NCBI GenBank assembly: GCA_963995525.1
Contig: OZ023206.1
Span: forward strand, 28,202,960-28,266,959
DNA: 64,000 nucleotides
Direction: 5' to 3'
DNA from: Escarpia spicata
Lineage: Eukaryota > Annelida > Polychaeta > Sabellida > Siboglinidae
Part shown: positions 12,024-23,640 of the stretch, in pieces
How the letters are laid out: each line of letters starts with the position of its first letter
Position numbering within the stretch: position 1 is the stretch's first letter
The notes under the pieces: model-generated
What the model was told of the DNA's origin: nothing
The model's database searches: none
Seen by the model: only the letters and a program-made list of their open reading frames with translations
Translations under genes and position numbers: made by a program

Positions 12024-14918
12024 CTATGTGTATCCCGCCCGTCTGAGGTATGTGTCGATTTTATTTTTAAACATATTCACGCTACTAGCACCCACACAAT
12101 CAGCAGGTAATCTGTTCCATTCATTTACAGTCCTTTGTGAAAATGAAAACTTTCTTATGTCCAATCTAATCTGCTCCTTTGCTAATGCAAGATCATGTCC
12201 TCTAGTCCTTCTATCTTTCTTAACTGAGAAAAACATATTTCTATCAATATTTTCATAACCCTTCAATATTTTAAACACTTCTATCTGATCTCCTCTCAAT
12301 CTCCTGGTCTCTAGTGTTGTTAAACCGCATTTTTTTAGGTGTATTTCATAACTAAGATCCCTCAGATTTTGTATCAATTTAGTTGCTCTCCTCTGCACTC
12401 TTTCTAGCATATCTATGTCCTTCCTGCGATATGGCCTCCACGCTTGAATACAATATTCTAAATGAGGCCTAACTATTGTTTTGTACAGCGGCATTATTAG
12501 CTCTTTTTCCTTATACGTTATGTTTCGCCTAATTAATCCAAGGATTTGATTTCCCTTTGAAGCTGCAATTCCGCACTGCTCTGAAATCTTCATATCAGCA
12601 CTAACGGTTAACCCTAAGTCCTTTTCTTTTATAGTAGTACTTAGTACAGTACCCCCCATTGTATATTCTACCTCTTCGTTCCCATGTCCTATGTGGAGGC
12701 ATTTACATTTCCCAAAATTGAACATCATTTGCCACTTTTCAGACCATTTGATCAACCTGTCAAGATCATCTTGTAAATGCTGTCTATCTCCATCACTTTT
12801 AATCCTTCTAAACACTTTTGTATCATCCGCAAATTTCAACACCTTGCTTGTTATTTCATCATCCAAATCGTTGATGTATATTAAGAATAATATAGGACCT
12901 ACTACTGATCCCTGTGGTACCCCACTCAATACCGATTTCCAGTTTGAAGCCTCCCCATCAACTACTACACGTTGTCTTCTGTCATTCAGCCATTGTTCTA
13001 TCCAGTTTATTATGCCATTTCCTATGCCATGGGCCTTTAGTTTAAGCAGTAATCTTTGATGTGGTACTTTGTCAAAAGCTTTTTGAAAATCTAAGTAGAC
13101 GATATCTACTGGTGATCCCTCATCTACCCACTTAGTGATGTCTTCCAAAAAACATAACATATTTGTTAAGCATGACCTCGCTTTAAAAAAACCATGTTGA
13201 GATGGGTTTATCAAGTTTTGTTTAACAAGAAAATCCACCATGTGATCTTTAATTAGTCTTTCTAATAATTTACAAATCACTGATGTTAAACTCACTGGTC
13301 TATAGTTCTCTGACTTGTTTCTCGAACCTTTTTTGAATAACGGTATAATGTTTGCTTCTTTCCATTCTAAAGGAACCACTCCCTCTTCTAATGACAAGTT
13401 GAAAACTGTTGCAAGTGGTATGCTAATTTGTTCTACAATTTCCAATAGTAGTTTGGGTGGAATACCATCCACTCCAGGTGATTTATTCTCCTTCATAGCC
13501 CTTATTTTCTTAGCTACCATTTCCGGGGTTACAATTAATTGTCCTAAATAGTCTGAATCTGCCCCCTTGAACTTAGCCTCTGGTATTGGCAGTGAACTAA
13601 CATCTTCCCTGGTAAACACTGAACTAAAGTACTCATTCAGGTCTTCTGCCATTATGAATCCCTCTGATATTATATTTCCAGCATATCTTCTAGAGGACCG
13701 ACCTTATCTTGAACTTTCTGTTTGCTTCGAACATACGCATAAAAACTCTTGCTGTCATGTTTTATATTACTAGCTAATTGTTGTTCATAGCTTCTCTTTG
13801 AATTTCTAATTTCAGCTGTAGCTTGGTTAAGTGCTTCTTTATAATTGTTGTAGTCTTAATCATTTCCAGTACATCTATATGACTTCCACATCATTTGTTT
13901 ATACTAAATTTTTCTAATGCCTTCTTTCGATAAGTGTTTCTTTTTGGACCGTTTTCCTTGTTTTTTGAAGGGTACAAATTTATCGATTATGCACTTAATT
14001 TCACTCTTTAATATATTCCAGCATTCTGTTGCCGTCTTATTTTTCAGTGTCTTATTCCAGTCTATCTTTGCTAAATATTTCCTCATGTCCTTATACCTTC
14101 CTTTGTGGAAATTTCTCCTATACTGCTTTTTGCTATTCCTTTCTGATTTTACTTTGATGGTAAAATGTATCTGGTTGTGATCGCTACTCCCCAGTGGCTC
14201 ACATATCTTGACATTGTCAACTAATTCATTCTGTGAGGACAAAACTGTCTAACACATTCTCACCCCTGGTTGGTTCTAGCACATGTTGAGAAAGGAATGT
14301 ATCTTGAACTAAAACTAAAAACTTGTGGTCCTCTCTCCCCATACTCTGTAGAGATTTCCATTGTATATGCCCATGGTTAAAATCCCCCATAATAATACAG
14401 TCCCGTTTGCTTACTTCCCTTATAGCGTTTTGTATTTTTTCATTCTCTTCTATGCTTATGTTTGGACTTCGATAAACTAACCCAACTGTTAACGTTGAGT
14501 TTCCTGTAACTATGTTACACCAAACAGCTTCTTCGCAATCTGCTTCTCTTTCTAATTTTATTTCATAAGCCTGAATAGATTCTTTAATATATAAAATAAC
14601 TCCACCTCCTTTTCTTCCTATTCTATCTTTTCTAAACATTACATATCCTGTCAGTCCCAATTCAGCATCTGATATATCGGTGGTGGTCCAGGATTCGGTT
14701 ATACCTATTATATGAGGGTCAATATCTTCTACCATAATGTTTAGTTCATTTCTTTTGTTTACTATACTCCTTGCATTTAAACAAACACATTTATATCCAG
14801 CTTCAGAAGAGTTTTCCAGACTGTTATTTGTTGATTTATTTGTGCTGTCTTTATCTATGCCTCCATTTTCAGGCTTTTCTGTGAGTCCCCCCTGCGAATC
14901 TAGTTTAAACAGATGCAA
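12024..14918 (-). pseudogene. LINE ORF2: endonuclease and reverse transcriptase
   Basis: Endonuclease at 14918-14150 (LNARSIVNKRNEL, ITESWTT, MGDFNHG, then GSSDHNQIHF after a frameshift near 14235). Reverse transcriptase at 13652-12024 with KSPGVDGIP, YLDFQKAFDKVPH, GVPQGSVVGPILF and the catalytic FADDTKVF. Between them, 13904-13652 has two nonsense codons and a second frameshift. The element therefore cannot make its replicase. Family: Jockey superfamily, CR1/L2 side. The N-terminal start has no ATG. Confidence 0.9.
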
Positions 14919-15988
14919 CCTGTCCCACTGTCAACATATTGCAGCAGATTCTCTGAGAAAACTGCTGCCCCCTTTCCACTAAGATGGAGGCCATCTCTCA
15001 TGTACATATCTTAACTCCCAACAAAGTATCCCCATAAATCTGTGAATCCCACCCCCTCTTCTTCACACATCTGCTCAGCTAGTGCATTGATCGCCATCCT
15101 CTTGCAGTTTCTATACGTTGCCCCCCTTCCTCCCATTACTGGCAACATTCCTGACAAAATAACCTGTTCGACTCTCGTCTTCTTTAGCTTCCTCACTAAC
15201 TGTCTATACTTCTGTACTATCGCAGTTGTTCCCTCCCTGTTTGCATTATTTGTTCCTACATGTACCAGTATAGACCCTCCCTTGCCATGTCCCAATACCT
15301 TCTCTACCCTGTCAGTTACATGTTCAATCCTAGCCCCCGGTAAACAAATAACGATGTCCTTCCCCTCGCTCAGTGTCTTGTCCGTCTTTCTCATAATGGA
15401 GTCACCCATAAACACCCTCTCTTTCCTCATTGCCCCCTCAATCACTGCCTTAGAATAGCTCCTTCTTCGGTTTGCATCTGTCTGGTTGTTGTCTTTCCCC
15501 CCTGCCGTCTTCTCTCCTGTCACATTCTCTTCCGATCCATTCTTTCCTGTCGCTTTTTCTCTTGTCACCTTTCCTCCTGTCAGCGTCCCTTTTATCGACT
15601 TCTCTTCTATCACATTTGCTCTCACTTCCTTCTTTCGTCCCATCTCATTTTCCTCTCTCCTCTCCCGTTCCATCTTCCCTCCCTCCTTTTCTACAGTCAC
15701 TTTCTTCCCTGTCACCTTCACGCTTGTCACGTTTTCTGTTGTCGATTTTCCAATTTCTTCCCCTCCAATCACCTTCTCTCCTCTCAATCTCCTTTCCTCA
15801 GTTTTCTTGCCACTGCTATTCTCCTTCAGTCTTGCAGTATCCTCATCTCTCTCCCTGTCGTCTCTTTCCATTCGACCTGCCTCCTTGCTAATTCCCATCT
15901 CCATTCCCTTCACAATATCTGTCAACCTAACTATCTCCTTCTGCAAACACTCCACCTTCCAACATACAATGCACTGAAAGGTGAATCC
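14900..15988 (-). pseudogene. LINE ORF1 with SGNH esterase domain
   Basis: Starts in the frame FTFQCIVCWKVECLQ (no ATG seen; a TGA lies upstream near 16045). The middle is a low-complexity Lys/Glu/Thr/Gly linker built on degenerate five-residue units such as VTGEK. It is followed by an esterase domain: block I GDSIMRK, block III VGTNNANR, and RDGLHLSGKGA with the catalytic Asp and His. An in-frame TAA at 15011-15013 cuts off the DGLH block. Such esterases are known in CR1-type ORF1 proteins. ORF1 and ORF2 overlap slightly near 14900-14918. Confidence 0.82.
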
Positions 15989-16247
15989 TTCCGGGTTTGG
16001 GATGTAAAAGAACCACCGGGACGATAAGCACCCTGGGAGTGACCACCCTCAGTGCCAGCACAGAGAGGTCGGCTTGGCGATAATGTTCTGAAAAAGGATG
16101 CCTAGTTGAATGAAACCTCATAAGACCGTAACATTGTAGCCACAATACAGGATAGTCGATTTATAGAAGTTTGCCGATTGCTGGAAACAACTAGAATAAC
16201 TAAAATATATTATGCTACTAGCGGTGTGACCTATGTTACCTATTCAC

Positions 16248-16413
16248 CTCTATTTCCGCTGAACTTTCCAAGGGTCAGCGAGTACTTTTTTTTTTTCGGA
16301 GGCAACCGCAAATGTCGTATAAACAGCATATCCGGTAGCGTAAGCGAAGTCAAGCATGTCTATTCTTAATTTGAAGTTTTTGCGTGCAGTCAGCGCATGC
16401 AGGAAGTCGTTGC
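16248..16413 (-). CDS. FReD exon (beta-sheet core of the fibrinogen domain)
   Basis: Acceptor TTGTTTTCAG at 16414-16416 (phase 1, Gly-Asn); donor AGAG|GTGAAT at 16247. Encodes NDFLHALTARKNFKLRID, MLDFAYATGYAVYTTFAVAS, a Lys run and YSLTLGKFSGNR. The run of 11 A (16286-16296) is one too many for the frame: ten would join both halves. A polymorphism or a homopolymer sequencing error would explain it equally well. Confidence 0.85.
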
Positions 16414-16522
16414 CTGAAAACAAGCGGGATGTATGAATATTATTTACAGCAACGAATCGATGTTTCTACAACATTCAGCAGGACTGCAACGGTGGTGCAA
16501 CACGTGATCGTGCAACGTTCAC

Positions 16523-16647
16523 TTCCGTATAAAGAATAACGTCAACAAAATTAGTTCCGTCAAAATCGCACACACCCGACACTTCGTAGTTATTCCTCAT
16601 TGCTATGATAAGAGCATAGGGCCGAAACGAAGCTTTCCCATCGCACT
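16523..16647 (-). other. Possible degenerate duplicate of the FReD core exon
   Basis: The minus strand reads NNYEVSGVCDFDGTNF and VDVILYTE, reminiscent of the NYELRVDLEDFDG segment of fibrinogen domains, between plausible splice sites (acceptor ending at 16648, donor at 16522). It enters in phase 1 but leaves in phase 0, unlike the neighbouring exon, so it could not replace it. Confidence 0.3.
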
Positions 16648-16689
16648 CTGTTGTTAACAGTCTACTTTGTTTCCTTTCAGGTGGTACCA

Positions 16690-17786
16690 AACTTCTTCAA
16701 TCCCTCTTTTTTCGGAGTATATGTCCTATCCATGTCCATTTGCCTTTTTGAATTTATGTTTTGATGTTTATGTGGTCTGTCCTGTTCATCAGTTCGGTGT
16801 ATGTGACTTTGTCTTGCCATTTGATTTTCAGTGTGTTTATAAGACATTTGTTGGTGAATGTTTGTAGTTTCTGGTCGTTGTTTTTGTGACTCTCTATGTC
16901 TCTGACCCGTAGAGCAGTACATTTTTCACGTTTGAGTTAAATATTCGAATTTAGTTTCTTGTTGAAAGGGATGGTGTATTCCACACTGTCTTTATGGTGA
17001 TGAATGCATGTCTGGCCTTTCCAATCCTGCATTTGACATCCTCCTTTGCCTGTCACTACACTACCGAGATATGTACATGTGTTGTCCTCTTCTATACCCG
17101 TTCCCTTGTGTTGTTCACCATCAAAAGTTTTGTCTTTTGTATATTTATTTTTAGACCTGTTTTCTCTGCTTCCTTTGTCAGCCGGCTAGTTTTCGCTTGC
17201 ATCTGTGCGTGTGCGTGTGCGTGTGTGTGTCATCCAATTGTTTTGTGAATGTCCACTGGCTGCCATTTCGGCCCTGTTTAACAGTTTCTTTCATTATCCA
17301 GTCTATCACGATGATATATATTAATGGTGACAGTATGCACCCCGTCTTACACCAGTCTTTACTTCAAATGTTTCAGACACTTTCTCATTATGTATAACTT
17401 GGCAGGTGGAGTTTTCATACATATGTTTGATTACTGTTATGAACTTTGCTGGAATGTCATAGTGTTCATCAGCATCCAGTTGACCTCTCTGTCCACACTG
17501 TCGAAGGCTTTCTCGAGATCTATGAAGTTGATATAGAGGGGTGACTGCCATTCAACTGACAGTTCTATGATTATTCTCAAGGTGGCAATACGGTCAGTAC
17601 ATGATTTTTTTTAAATATAAATCCGGCTTGTTCTTCGCGTAGCTTGTCGTCTAGTGCTCCTTTCAGTCTGTCCAAAATGATGCGTGTGAATATTTTACTT
17701 GGTACTGAGAGTGGTGTAATACCTCTCCAGTTCTTGCACATTCCCAAGTCACCTTTCTTTGGCAGTTTGACAAGGTATCCACACAT
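16690..17786 (-). pseudogene. Second LINE: reverse transcriptase relic of another family
   Basis: Broken frames read LPKKGDLGMCKNWRGITPL, FTRIILDRLKGALDD, YDIPAKFITVIKHMYENST, GVRRG, and a C-terminal end near 16920-16700. These match a non-LTR reverse transcriptase group widespread in marine invertebrates (sometimes mis-annotated as craniofacial development protein 2). Several frameshifts. A short GT microsatellite lies inside at 17197-17235. It lies in a FReD intron. Confidence 0.82.
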
Positions 17787-18006
17787 CCGATAGCAAAGTC
17801 ATAACTGCACCCGTGTCTTGAATAGAGCACAAGTACTGTTAATAAAACACTGTTATTATGATTGTTAAACGTTGCATTCATTGGCAATGTATGAGTTACT
17901 TTAAAACGTTTATACGCCAATTGAAAATCACCCAACACATTTAGCATAGATAGCACGTTATCTGTTGTTTTATTTTGTGCAGCAGAAGTGCATTAAATTC
18001 ACTTAC

Positions 18007-18088
18007 CTAGCCAGAATTCCTCCATGGCGTTGCTAAAGCCCTTCTTGTAACTGTCCCAATCGCGGGAGAAGTCGACCTTGCCACGGAA
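18007..18088 (-). CDS. FReD exon, 5' part lost against a LINE
   Basis: Reads FRGKVDFSRDWDSYKKGF and SNAMEEFWLG, ending at donor CTAG|GTAAGT (18006) in phase 1, which joins the exon at 16413 to give EFWLG-NDFLHAL. Upstream of 18089 the sequence is LINE (ITRTSRRLHIT), so the start of the exon, expected to read GGWTVFQRR or similar, is missing. Confidence 0.82.
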
Positions 18089-21000
18089 GTAATATGCAAA
18101 CGGCGACTGGTTCTTGTGATTATACGCGCGCATGCACTCTGTAGACGCTGCATTTTCGCAAGTTGATTCACGGGCAAGCCACGCAGTAAGGAATTAAAGT
18201 AATCAAGTCTTGATGTTATGAGAGCAGGAACGAGTGTCTTCGCTGCGTCATGGGTGAGGTATCGACGGATTCTCCCGATGTTTCTGAGGTGGTAATATCC
18301 AGTTCGGCATACGGAATTTACGTGTTGTGTTATATTTAGGTGTTGATCGTATATCACCCCAAGATCATGGACGGAAGACGACTGTAGTTGTTATTGTTCA
18401 CCGACCGTAACATTTATGCTAGGTAATGCTTTGAATCCGTGTTTGGATATGAACAAGATCAATTCTGTCTTCTCGACATTCAACTTGAGCATGTTTTTCG
18501 TAAGCCAAGTACGAACATCTTTGTTGCAGTTGTTCAGACGAGCAACTGCTGTTAATCTTTCTTCGGGGTCACTGTTCATGAATGAGATATATAGCTTGGT
18601 GTCATCGGCATAGAACTGTACGTCTAGTTAATAATGCCTGATAACGTATCTAAGTGGCTGTGCGTATAGCGTGTGTAGTATCGGGCCAAGCACTGGTCCT
18701 TGTGGGGCCCCATATCCAAGTAGAACATCGGCCGAGGCACTGTCACCGATGACGACTTGCTGGTTTCGCTGGGGCAAATAAGATGCCATCCATGTCAGAG
18801 CATCGCTGGAAATGCCACATGTGTATGTTCCAAACACTGGATAAGGGCGGAGTGATCGATAGTATCGAAAGCTGCCGATATATCCAACAGAACAAATGCA
18901 ACAACTCATCCACTGTTTTGTGCCTGGAGGATGTCGCTCTGTATTTTGATCAGAGCCGTTTCGGTTGAATGTTGTTTCCTATGGGCTGACGGCGATGGAT
19001 CGTGCAGATTGTTAGCTCGTAGATGTTTTTCGAGGCGAGTGTCAACGACTTTCTCGATTATTCTGGAGATGAATGGAAGATTTGACACAGGTCTGTAATT
19101 GCCTAGTATGTCAGGATCAGGGGATGATGTCTTCAGTCGCGGTCTAATGTGGGCACGCTTCAGTTCCACAGGCACGTGTGATGTTTCGAAAGATCTATTC
19201 ACAATGGCAACTATTGCCGGTGCTAGTTCAAGAGCGCATGATTTAAGCAGCCACGTTGGAATAGGGTATGGTTTGCAAGACTTGTCAGACGAAGGTGTTA
19301 TGATGCCCGTGATTTCTTCGTTTGTCGTCGGAGTGAACGTATCAAGTTTCACCTGAACGTCACCATCTACTGGTGTCAGAGGTACGGAGTGTCATCGGGA
19401 CACAGAGAGTCGCAGATCATCGATATCTTTGTAGACAATAAATTCGGCAAAGTCAATGGCGAGTCGAGCATCTGATGTGTGTCTTGGCAACTGGCCGCTT
19501 CTGTTGTTTCCCACCATGGTGTTTGCAGTCCGAAACATCGCCTTAGTGTCATATCGAACCTGCTCGATTTGACTCTCATAGTACTCGGTTCTGGCAGTAC
19601 GTGTTGACTACGACACAAAAGTCTCGATACAGCTAGTGATGCACCTCTAGTTTTGTTGAGCGCCAGCGACGCTCCAGCTGCCTTCGTTTGTGTTTACCAT
19701 CACGAAGTTTGTCAGAGTACCATGGGGCATGCGGTCGAAGTGTAATTGTTCGGTTCAACAGTGGCGCTTGGAGATTGATGATATCAGTCAATGAATTGTT
19801 ATAGTTCGTGATTAACTCACCGAGAGGTGCGTCTACATCAAGTAGGTTACTGTCTTGACGGATGCATTCTTTGAATGAAGTAACACTGACCGCGCGTAAT
19901 TTTAGAAATTTCGATTTGGACGTGGTTTCGACATGTTTGCAGAAACAATACCGCGTAATGATCTCCACATATAGTGCCATATTTATCACACAAAGCCGAA
20001 TCTGTCACTTCTATGTTGTCTATAATGTCACCAGAACCTAGTTGTCACAATGTCAAGAGTGTGGCCTTTTTGTGGGTTGGTTCATTTACATGCATGCTGT
20101 CTGAGTCCGCAGGTAAACAGCGTTCTTTGAACCTGCGAGCGACTGTGTTGGTGTCCGAATCAAGATGAAAGTTTACATCTCCGACGATGATGCTATCTGT
20201 GTATTCAGTAGCCACGTGTTCAACAAACGATGTCCACTCCCGGAAAAAGACACTTGTTTTAACTCGTTCTGGCTGGACGTCGGCGGACGGTATACGGCAA
20301 TGAAATGGATGGTTGCACCACGATGTACGGCTCGACAGTTGATGCATTCGAAGTGTGATGCACCAATGTCGGTGTTGGATGATGATAATATTGTCTTTGA
20401 CAGTCCGGTTTTAAATATAATTCCAACGCCGCCACCTTTCCTCCCGCTGAAGCGGCAACTGGCCGCTTCTGTTGTTTCCCACCATGGTGTTTGCAGTCCG
20501 AAACATCGCCTTAGTGTCATATCGAACCTGCTCGATTTGACTCTCATAGTACTCGGTTCTGGCAGTACGTGTTGACTACGACACAAAAGTCTCGATACAG
20601 CTAGTGATGCACCTCTAGTTTTGTTGAGCGCCAGCGACGCTCCAGCTGCCTTCGTTTGTGTTTACCATCACGAAGTTTGTCAGAGTACCATGGGGCATGC
20701 GGTCGAAGTGTAATTGTTCGGTTCAACAGTGGCGCTTGGAGATTGATGATATCAGTCAATGAATTGTTATAGTTCGTGATTAACTCACCGAGAGGTGCGT
20801 CTACATCAAGTAGGTTACTGTCTTGACGGATGCATTCTTTGAATGAAGTAACACTGACCGCGCGTAATTTTAGAAATTTCGATTTGGACGTGGTTTCGAC
20901 ATGTTTGCAGAAACAATACCGCGTAATGATCTCCACATATAGTGCCATATTTATCACACAAAGCCGAATCTGTCACTTCTATGTTGTCTATAATGTCACC

Positions 21001-21540
21001 AGAACCTAGTTGTCACAATGTCAAGAGTGTGGCCTTTTTGTGGGTTGGTTCATTTACATGCATGCTGTCTGAGTCCGCAGGTAAACAGCGTTCTTTGAAC
21101 CTGCGAGCGACTGTGTTGGTGTCCGAATCAAGATGAAAGTTTACATCTCCGACGATGATGCTATCGGTGTATTCAGTAGCCACGTGTTCAACAAACGATG
21201 TCCACTCCCGGAAAAAGACACTTGTTTTAACTCGTTCTGGCTGGACGTCGGCGGACGGTATACGGCAATGAAATGGATGGTTGCACCACGATGTACGGCT
21301 CGACAGTTGATGCATTCGAAGTGTGATGCACCAATGTCGGTGTTGGATGATGATAATATTGTCTTTGACAGTCCGGTTTTAAATATAATTCCAACGCCGC
21401 CACCTTTCCTCCCGCTATTCGTGGGACGTGATGGAATTCACATCCCGTGGGTATCATCTCTCGGATACAGATAGAATCAATGTCGCTGCCGAGCCACGTT
21501 TCTGTGATGCACATGACGTCGTAGTCATGCATCATATGCC
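18089..21540 (-). pseudogene. Third LINE (Jockey superfamily) with internal duplication
   Basis: Endonuclease start at 21540-21417 (DYDVMCITETWLGSD), endonuclease and linker at 21416-20454 and again at 20448-19486 (SGRKGGGVGIIFK, IIVGDVNFHLDSD), then reverse transcriptase 19352-18089 (NYRPVSNLPFISRIIEKVVD, GAPQGPVLGPIL, LHITS). Frameshifts and substitutions break it. It stops abruptly inside the reverse transcriptase C-terminal region at the FReD exon, so its own 3' end is missing. Confidence 0.85.
19486..21416. repeat. 968-bp tandem direct duplication inside the LINE
   Basis: 19486-20448 equals 20454-21416 at an offset of exactly 968, with a 5-nt filler (GAAGC, 20449-20453). The only difference I noticed is T/G at about 20191 versus 21159. 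Confidence 0.95.
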
Positions 21541-21544
21541 TAAT

Positions 21545-21790
21545 AGGCGGCGCGGTGGCGAAAATTATAAAAAAAAAAAAAGCCCCCCCTGGCAGCAGCG
21601 GCGCGACGTAGAAAATAAAATTTTCAACAGCACTGTCCCCCCTCCCCCCGTGTTCGGATGTCATGAGTTCACAGCCGAGACAGCGGAGAAGTCACAGCGG
21701 CGTTGCAGCAAACATTTTTCAGTGATGTTGAAGCTTCGGTAGTCCCCCCACCCCCACCCCCCAATATGAATTTCGTTCCCACGCCACCGC
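21545..21790 (+). mobile_element. hAT-like C-rich repeat, short copy
   Basis: Shares GCAGCGGCGCGACGTA, TTTTCAACAGCACTG, GTTCGGATGTCATGAGTTCA and AATATGAATTTCGTTCCC with the copy at 24238-24536. The interior is shortened. Confidence 0.75.
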
Positions 21791-21821
21791 AGCTGTATCA
21801 ACAACAACAACGGCACACCTC

Positions 21822-22180
21822 ACAGACTAGTGTTTGGTCGAGAACCGAGAACTAAGCTACCTGAGCTGCCAACGCTTCAGAGCGTGCACCCAGAAGATGA
21901 AGTCGTTCGCAGACAAGACGCTCGTGCAAAAGCGAGAATGAAAGAGTACTCAGACGAGCGTGCACACGCTTCACATGTGAACCTACAAATGGGAGAGGTT
22001 GTGCTCGTACAGCAGCCTAGAGTCACCGCAGCTGTATCGACAACAACAACGGCAGCAGCAGCGACGGCGGCAGAAGCAGCAACGGACACAACACCTAGAC
22101 ACATCAAGGTGTGCTACCTCAACACTAGATCAGTGAAAAATAAAATACTGTCTATTGCTGACTACATTAGGCCTACTAAC
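21822..22180 (+). pseudogene. Ty3/gypsy integrase C-terminus fused in frame to a LINE endonuclease start
   Basis: One open frame reads LVFGREPRTKLPELP, ARAKARMKEYSDERAH, GEVVLVQQPR (C-terminal end of a Ty3/gypsy integrase), then a Thr/Ala-rich stretch, then RHIKVCYLNTRSVKNKILSI, the start of a LINE endonuclease. The LINE part is in the opposite orientation to the LINE at 18089-21540. A 27-bp word (CCGCAGCTGTATC...CAACAACAACGG) flanks the integrase part at 21787 and 22028. Confidence 0.75.
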
Positions 22181-22858
22181 CATATGCAATTACCTTTCAC
22201 AGTCGACAGAAATACACATATTAATCGTCTCATAAAATTTTCATTTCCACCCGTTTTTTTTACGCTCGCCACAAAAACAAATATTCACGCTCACATTTAA
22301 TGGGGGTGTAGAACAATATGTCTGCCCCCTGGAGAAATTCCGGGGGAGGCAGCTACCCACCTGTCCCCCTGTTCCCGCGCATTGGTTGTTGCTTGTTACG
22401 ACCAGCCCTGCACCCACGCAGACATTCCAATGGCCTTTACTGCGTCAAACAATGGTTGAGGCAGCATAACTTTGCAGACGGCAGCTGTGTCGTGGTTGAG
22501 CAATTCCTGTCGTGTGTTGGCCACCATGTTTATGGGTATAGGTGACAGCCGAATAATAACAGTCACGAAATGCACATACAATACGAACTGACGATACATT
22601 TGTGTAATTCAGGCCGTTCTGTGCAACGTCATCGAGCCGATGGTAAAACTGTAGGCGTGTGGTAAAAACACAGACTGCGTAAATTCACTACAAAAACGAG
22701 GAACATAGATATCGCTGCCACTATTAGCGCGTCGTATCATTCAGTTAGTTTCTTTAGCCTGATACGATGGCGCCGTAGGTCTGTGTGGCTTTCAGTGGTT
22801 TCAAATGCAAAACAATGTATGTCTTGGGACAACGTGAGTTTTCTTTCTTCACAAAAAT

Positions 22859-23210
22859 GTGATGAGTTCTTCTATTTTCAGGTCAACTACATTATACAAC
22901 ATTGACAACTTCGCTAAAGAATGCCTGGTTTGGTTTGAGCTGTGGACACGAGGCATACACCTAAAAACTGCGAGTAATGCAATATTGGTGGATCTGTTGA
23001 ACTATTGTCCGTTGTTCCCGGTTGTTCATAAAGCCATGCTTATTGCGTTGACGCTTCCAGCGTCTACTTGTCAAGTTGAATGGTTTTTCAGCACATTGAG
23101 GTAAATTAAGAGCTGACTTTGTTCAACTATGTCTACCAACAAAGGGTGATGGAGAGAAAGGATGCCATCATCAAGGACACGATTGACCGCTTTGGGTCTG
23201 CCGTATGCAT
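22859..23210 (+). pseudogene. hAT transposase dimerisation-domain relic
   Basis: Reads YCPLFPVVHKAMLIALTLPA and CQVEWFFSTLR, the C-terminal dimerisation motif of hAT transposases. After a stop the frame-shifted remainder gives MERKDAIIKDTIDRFG, where the family has its final helix. No N-terminal part is seen. Confidence 0.75.
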
Positions 23211-23384
23211 CACCTGCGGTTTGTATTCAGCCAGTAACTGGAAAAGTACATTTCATCATTGTGAGTACAATGTTTGAATACACGACGTATGTCTGACCAT
23301 GCCTATGCTTTATTATGTACCAAAATGTCTTGCACCTACCTGGAAAATTATTGCGGACGCCCCTGGCGTGCCCCTAGATCTGTA

Positions 23385-23640
23385 GAATGTGCCCCCCCCC
23401 CGTAGACCTTCGGAAATTGTGAACGTCGCCGCGATAAAACTTCAACAGAACCCCCCACCCCGCCGTTTTTCGATGTCAAGATCTGATAAGACAGCGAAGT
23501 TCCGGTTCAGCCCACCCAATATGAATTTGGTTCGGCCACCAGGGTTTTTGACGAGTCTCAACGGGGGTGCAGTAGGATGTTTAAGCCCCCGTTTTGCTAG
23601 ACTACCTTCTCTGGATCCACCCCTACATAGCACGGTATTG
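23385..23640 (+). mobile_element. hAT-like C-rich repeat
   Basis: Starts with a C run, contains CCCACCCAATATGAATTTGG and CTAGACTACC, and ends CTGGATCCACCCCTA, the reverse of a hAT-type end. Same family as 10093-10395. Confidence 0.72.

Larger units (their letters stand above)
11930..16100 (-). mobile_element. CR1/L2-like LINE, nearly full length, inactive
   Basis: Contains, 5' to 3' on the minus strand, an ORF1 with an esterase domain, an endonuclease, a reverse transcriptase and a 3' tail with two copies of TCTTGTTAAA at about 11930-11950. Other copies of the 3' end are at 27420-27540 and 42945-43045. It lies in the last intron of the FReD gene, same strand. The 5' border is approximate. 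Confidence 0.85.

Noticed and set aside
22396..22599. Missing N-terminal fibrinogen exon on the minus strand
   Set aside because: Read in all frames; RDCYY and similar words do not give the expected SGVYxI or GGWTV motifs.
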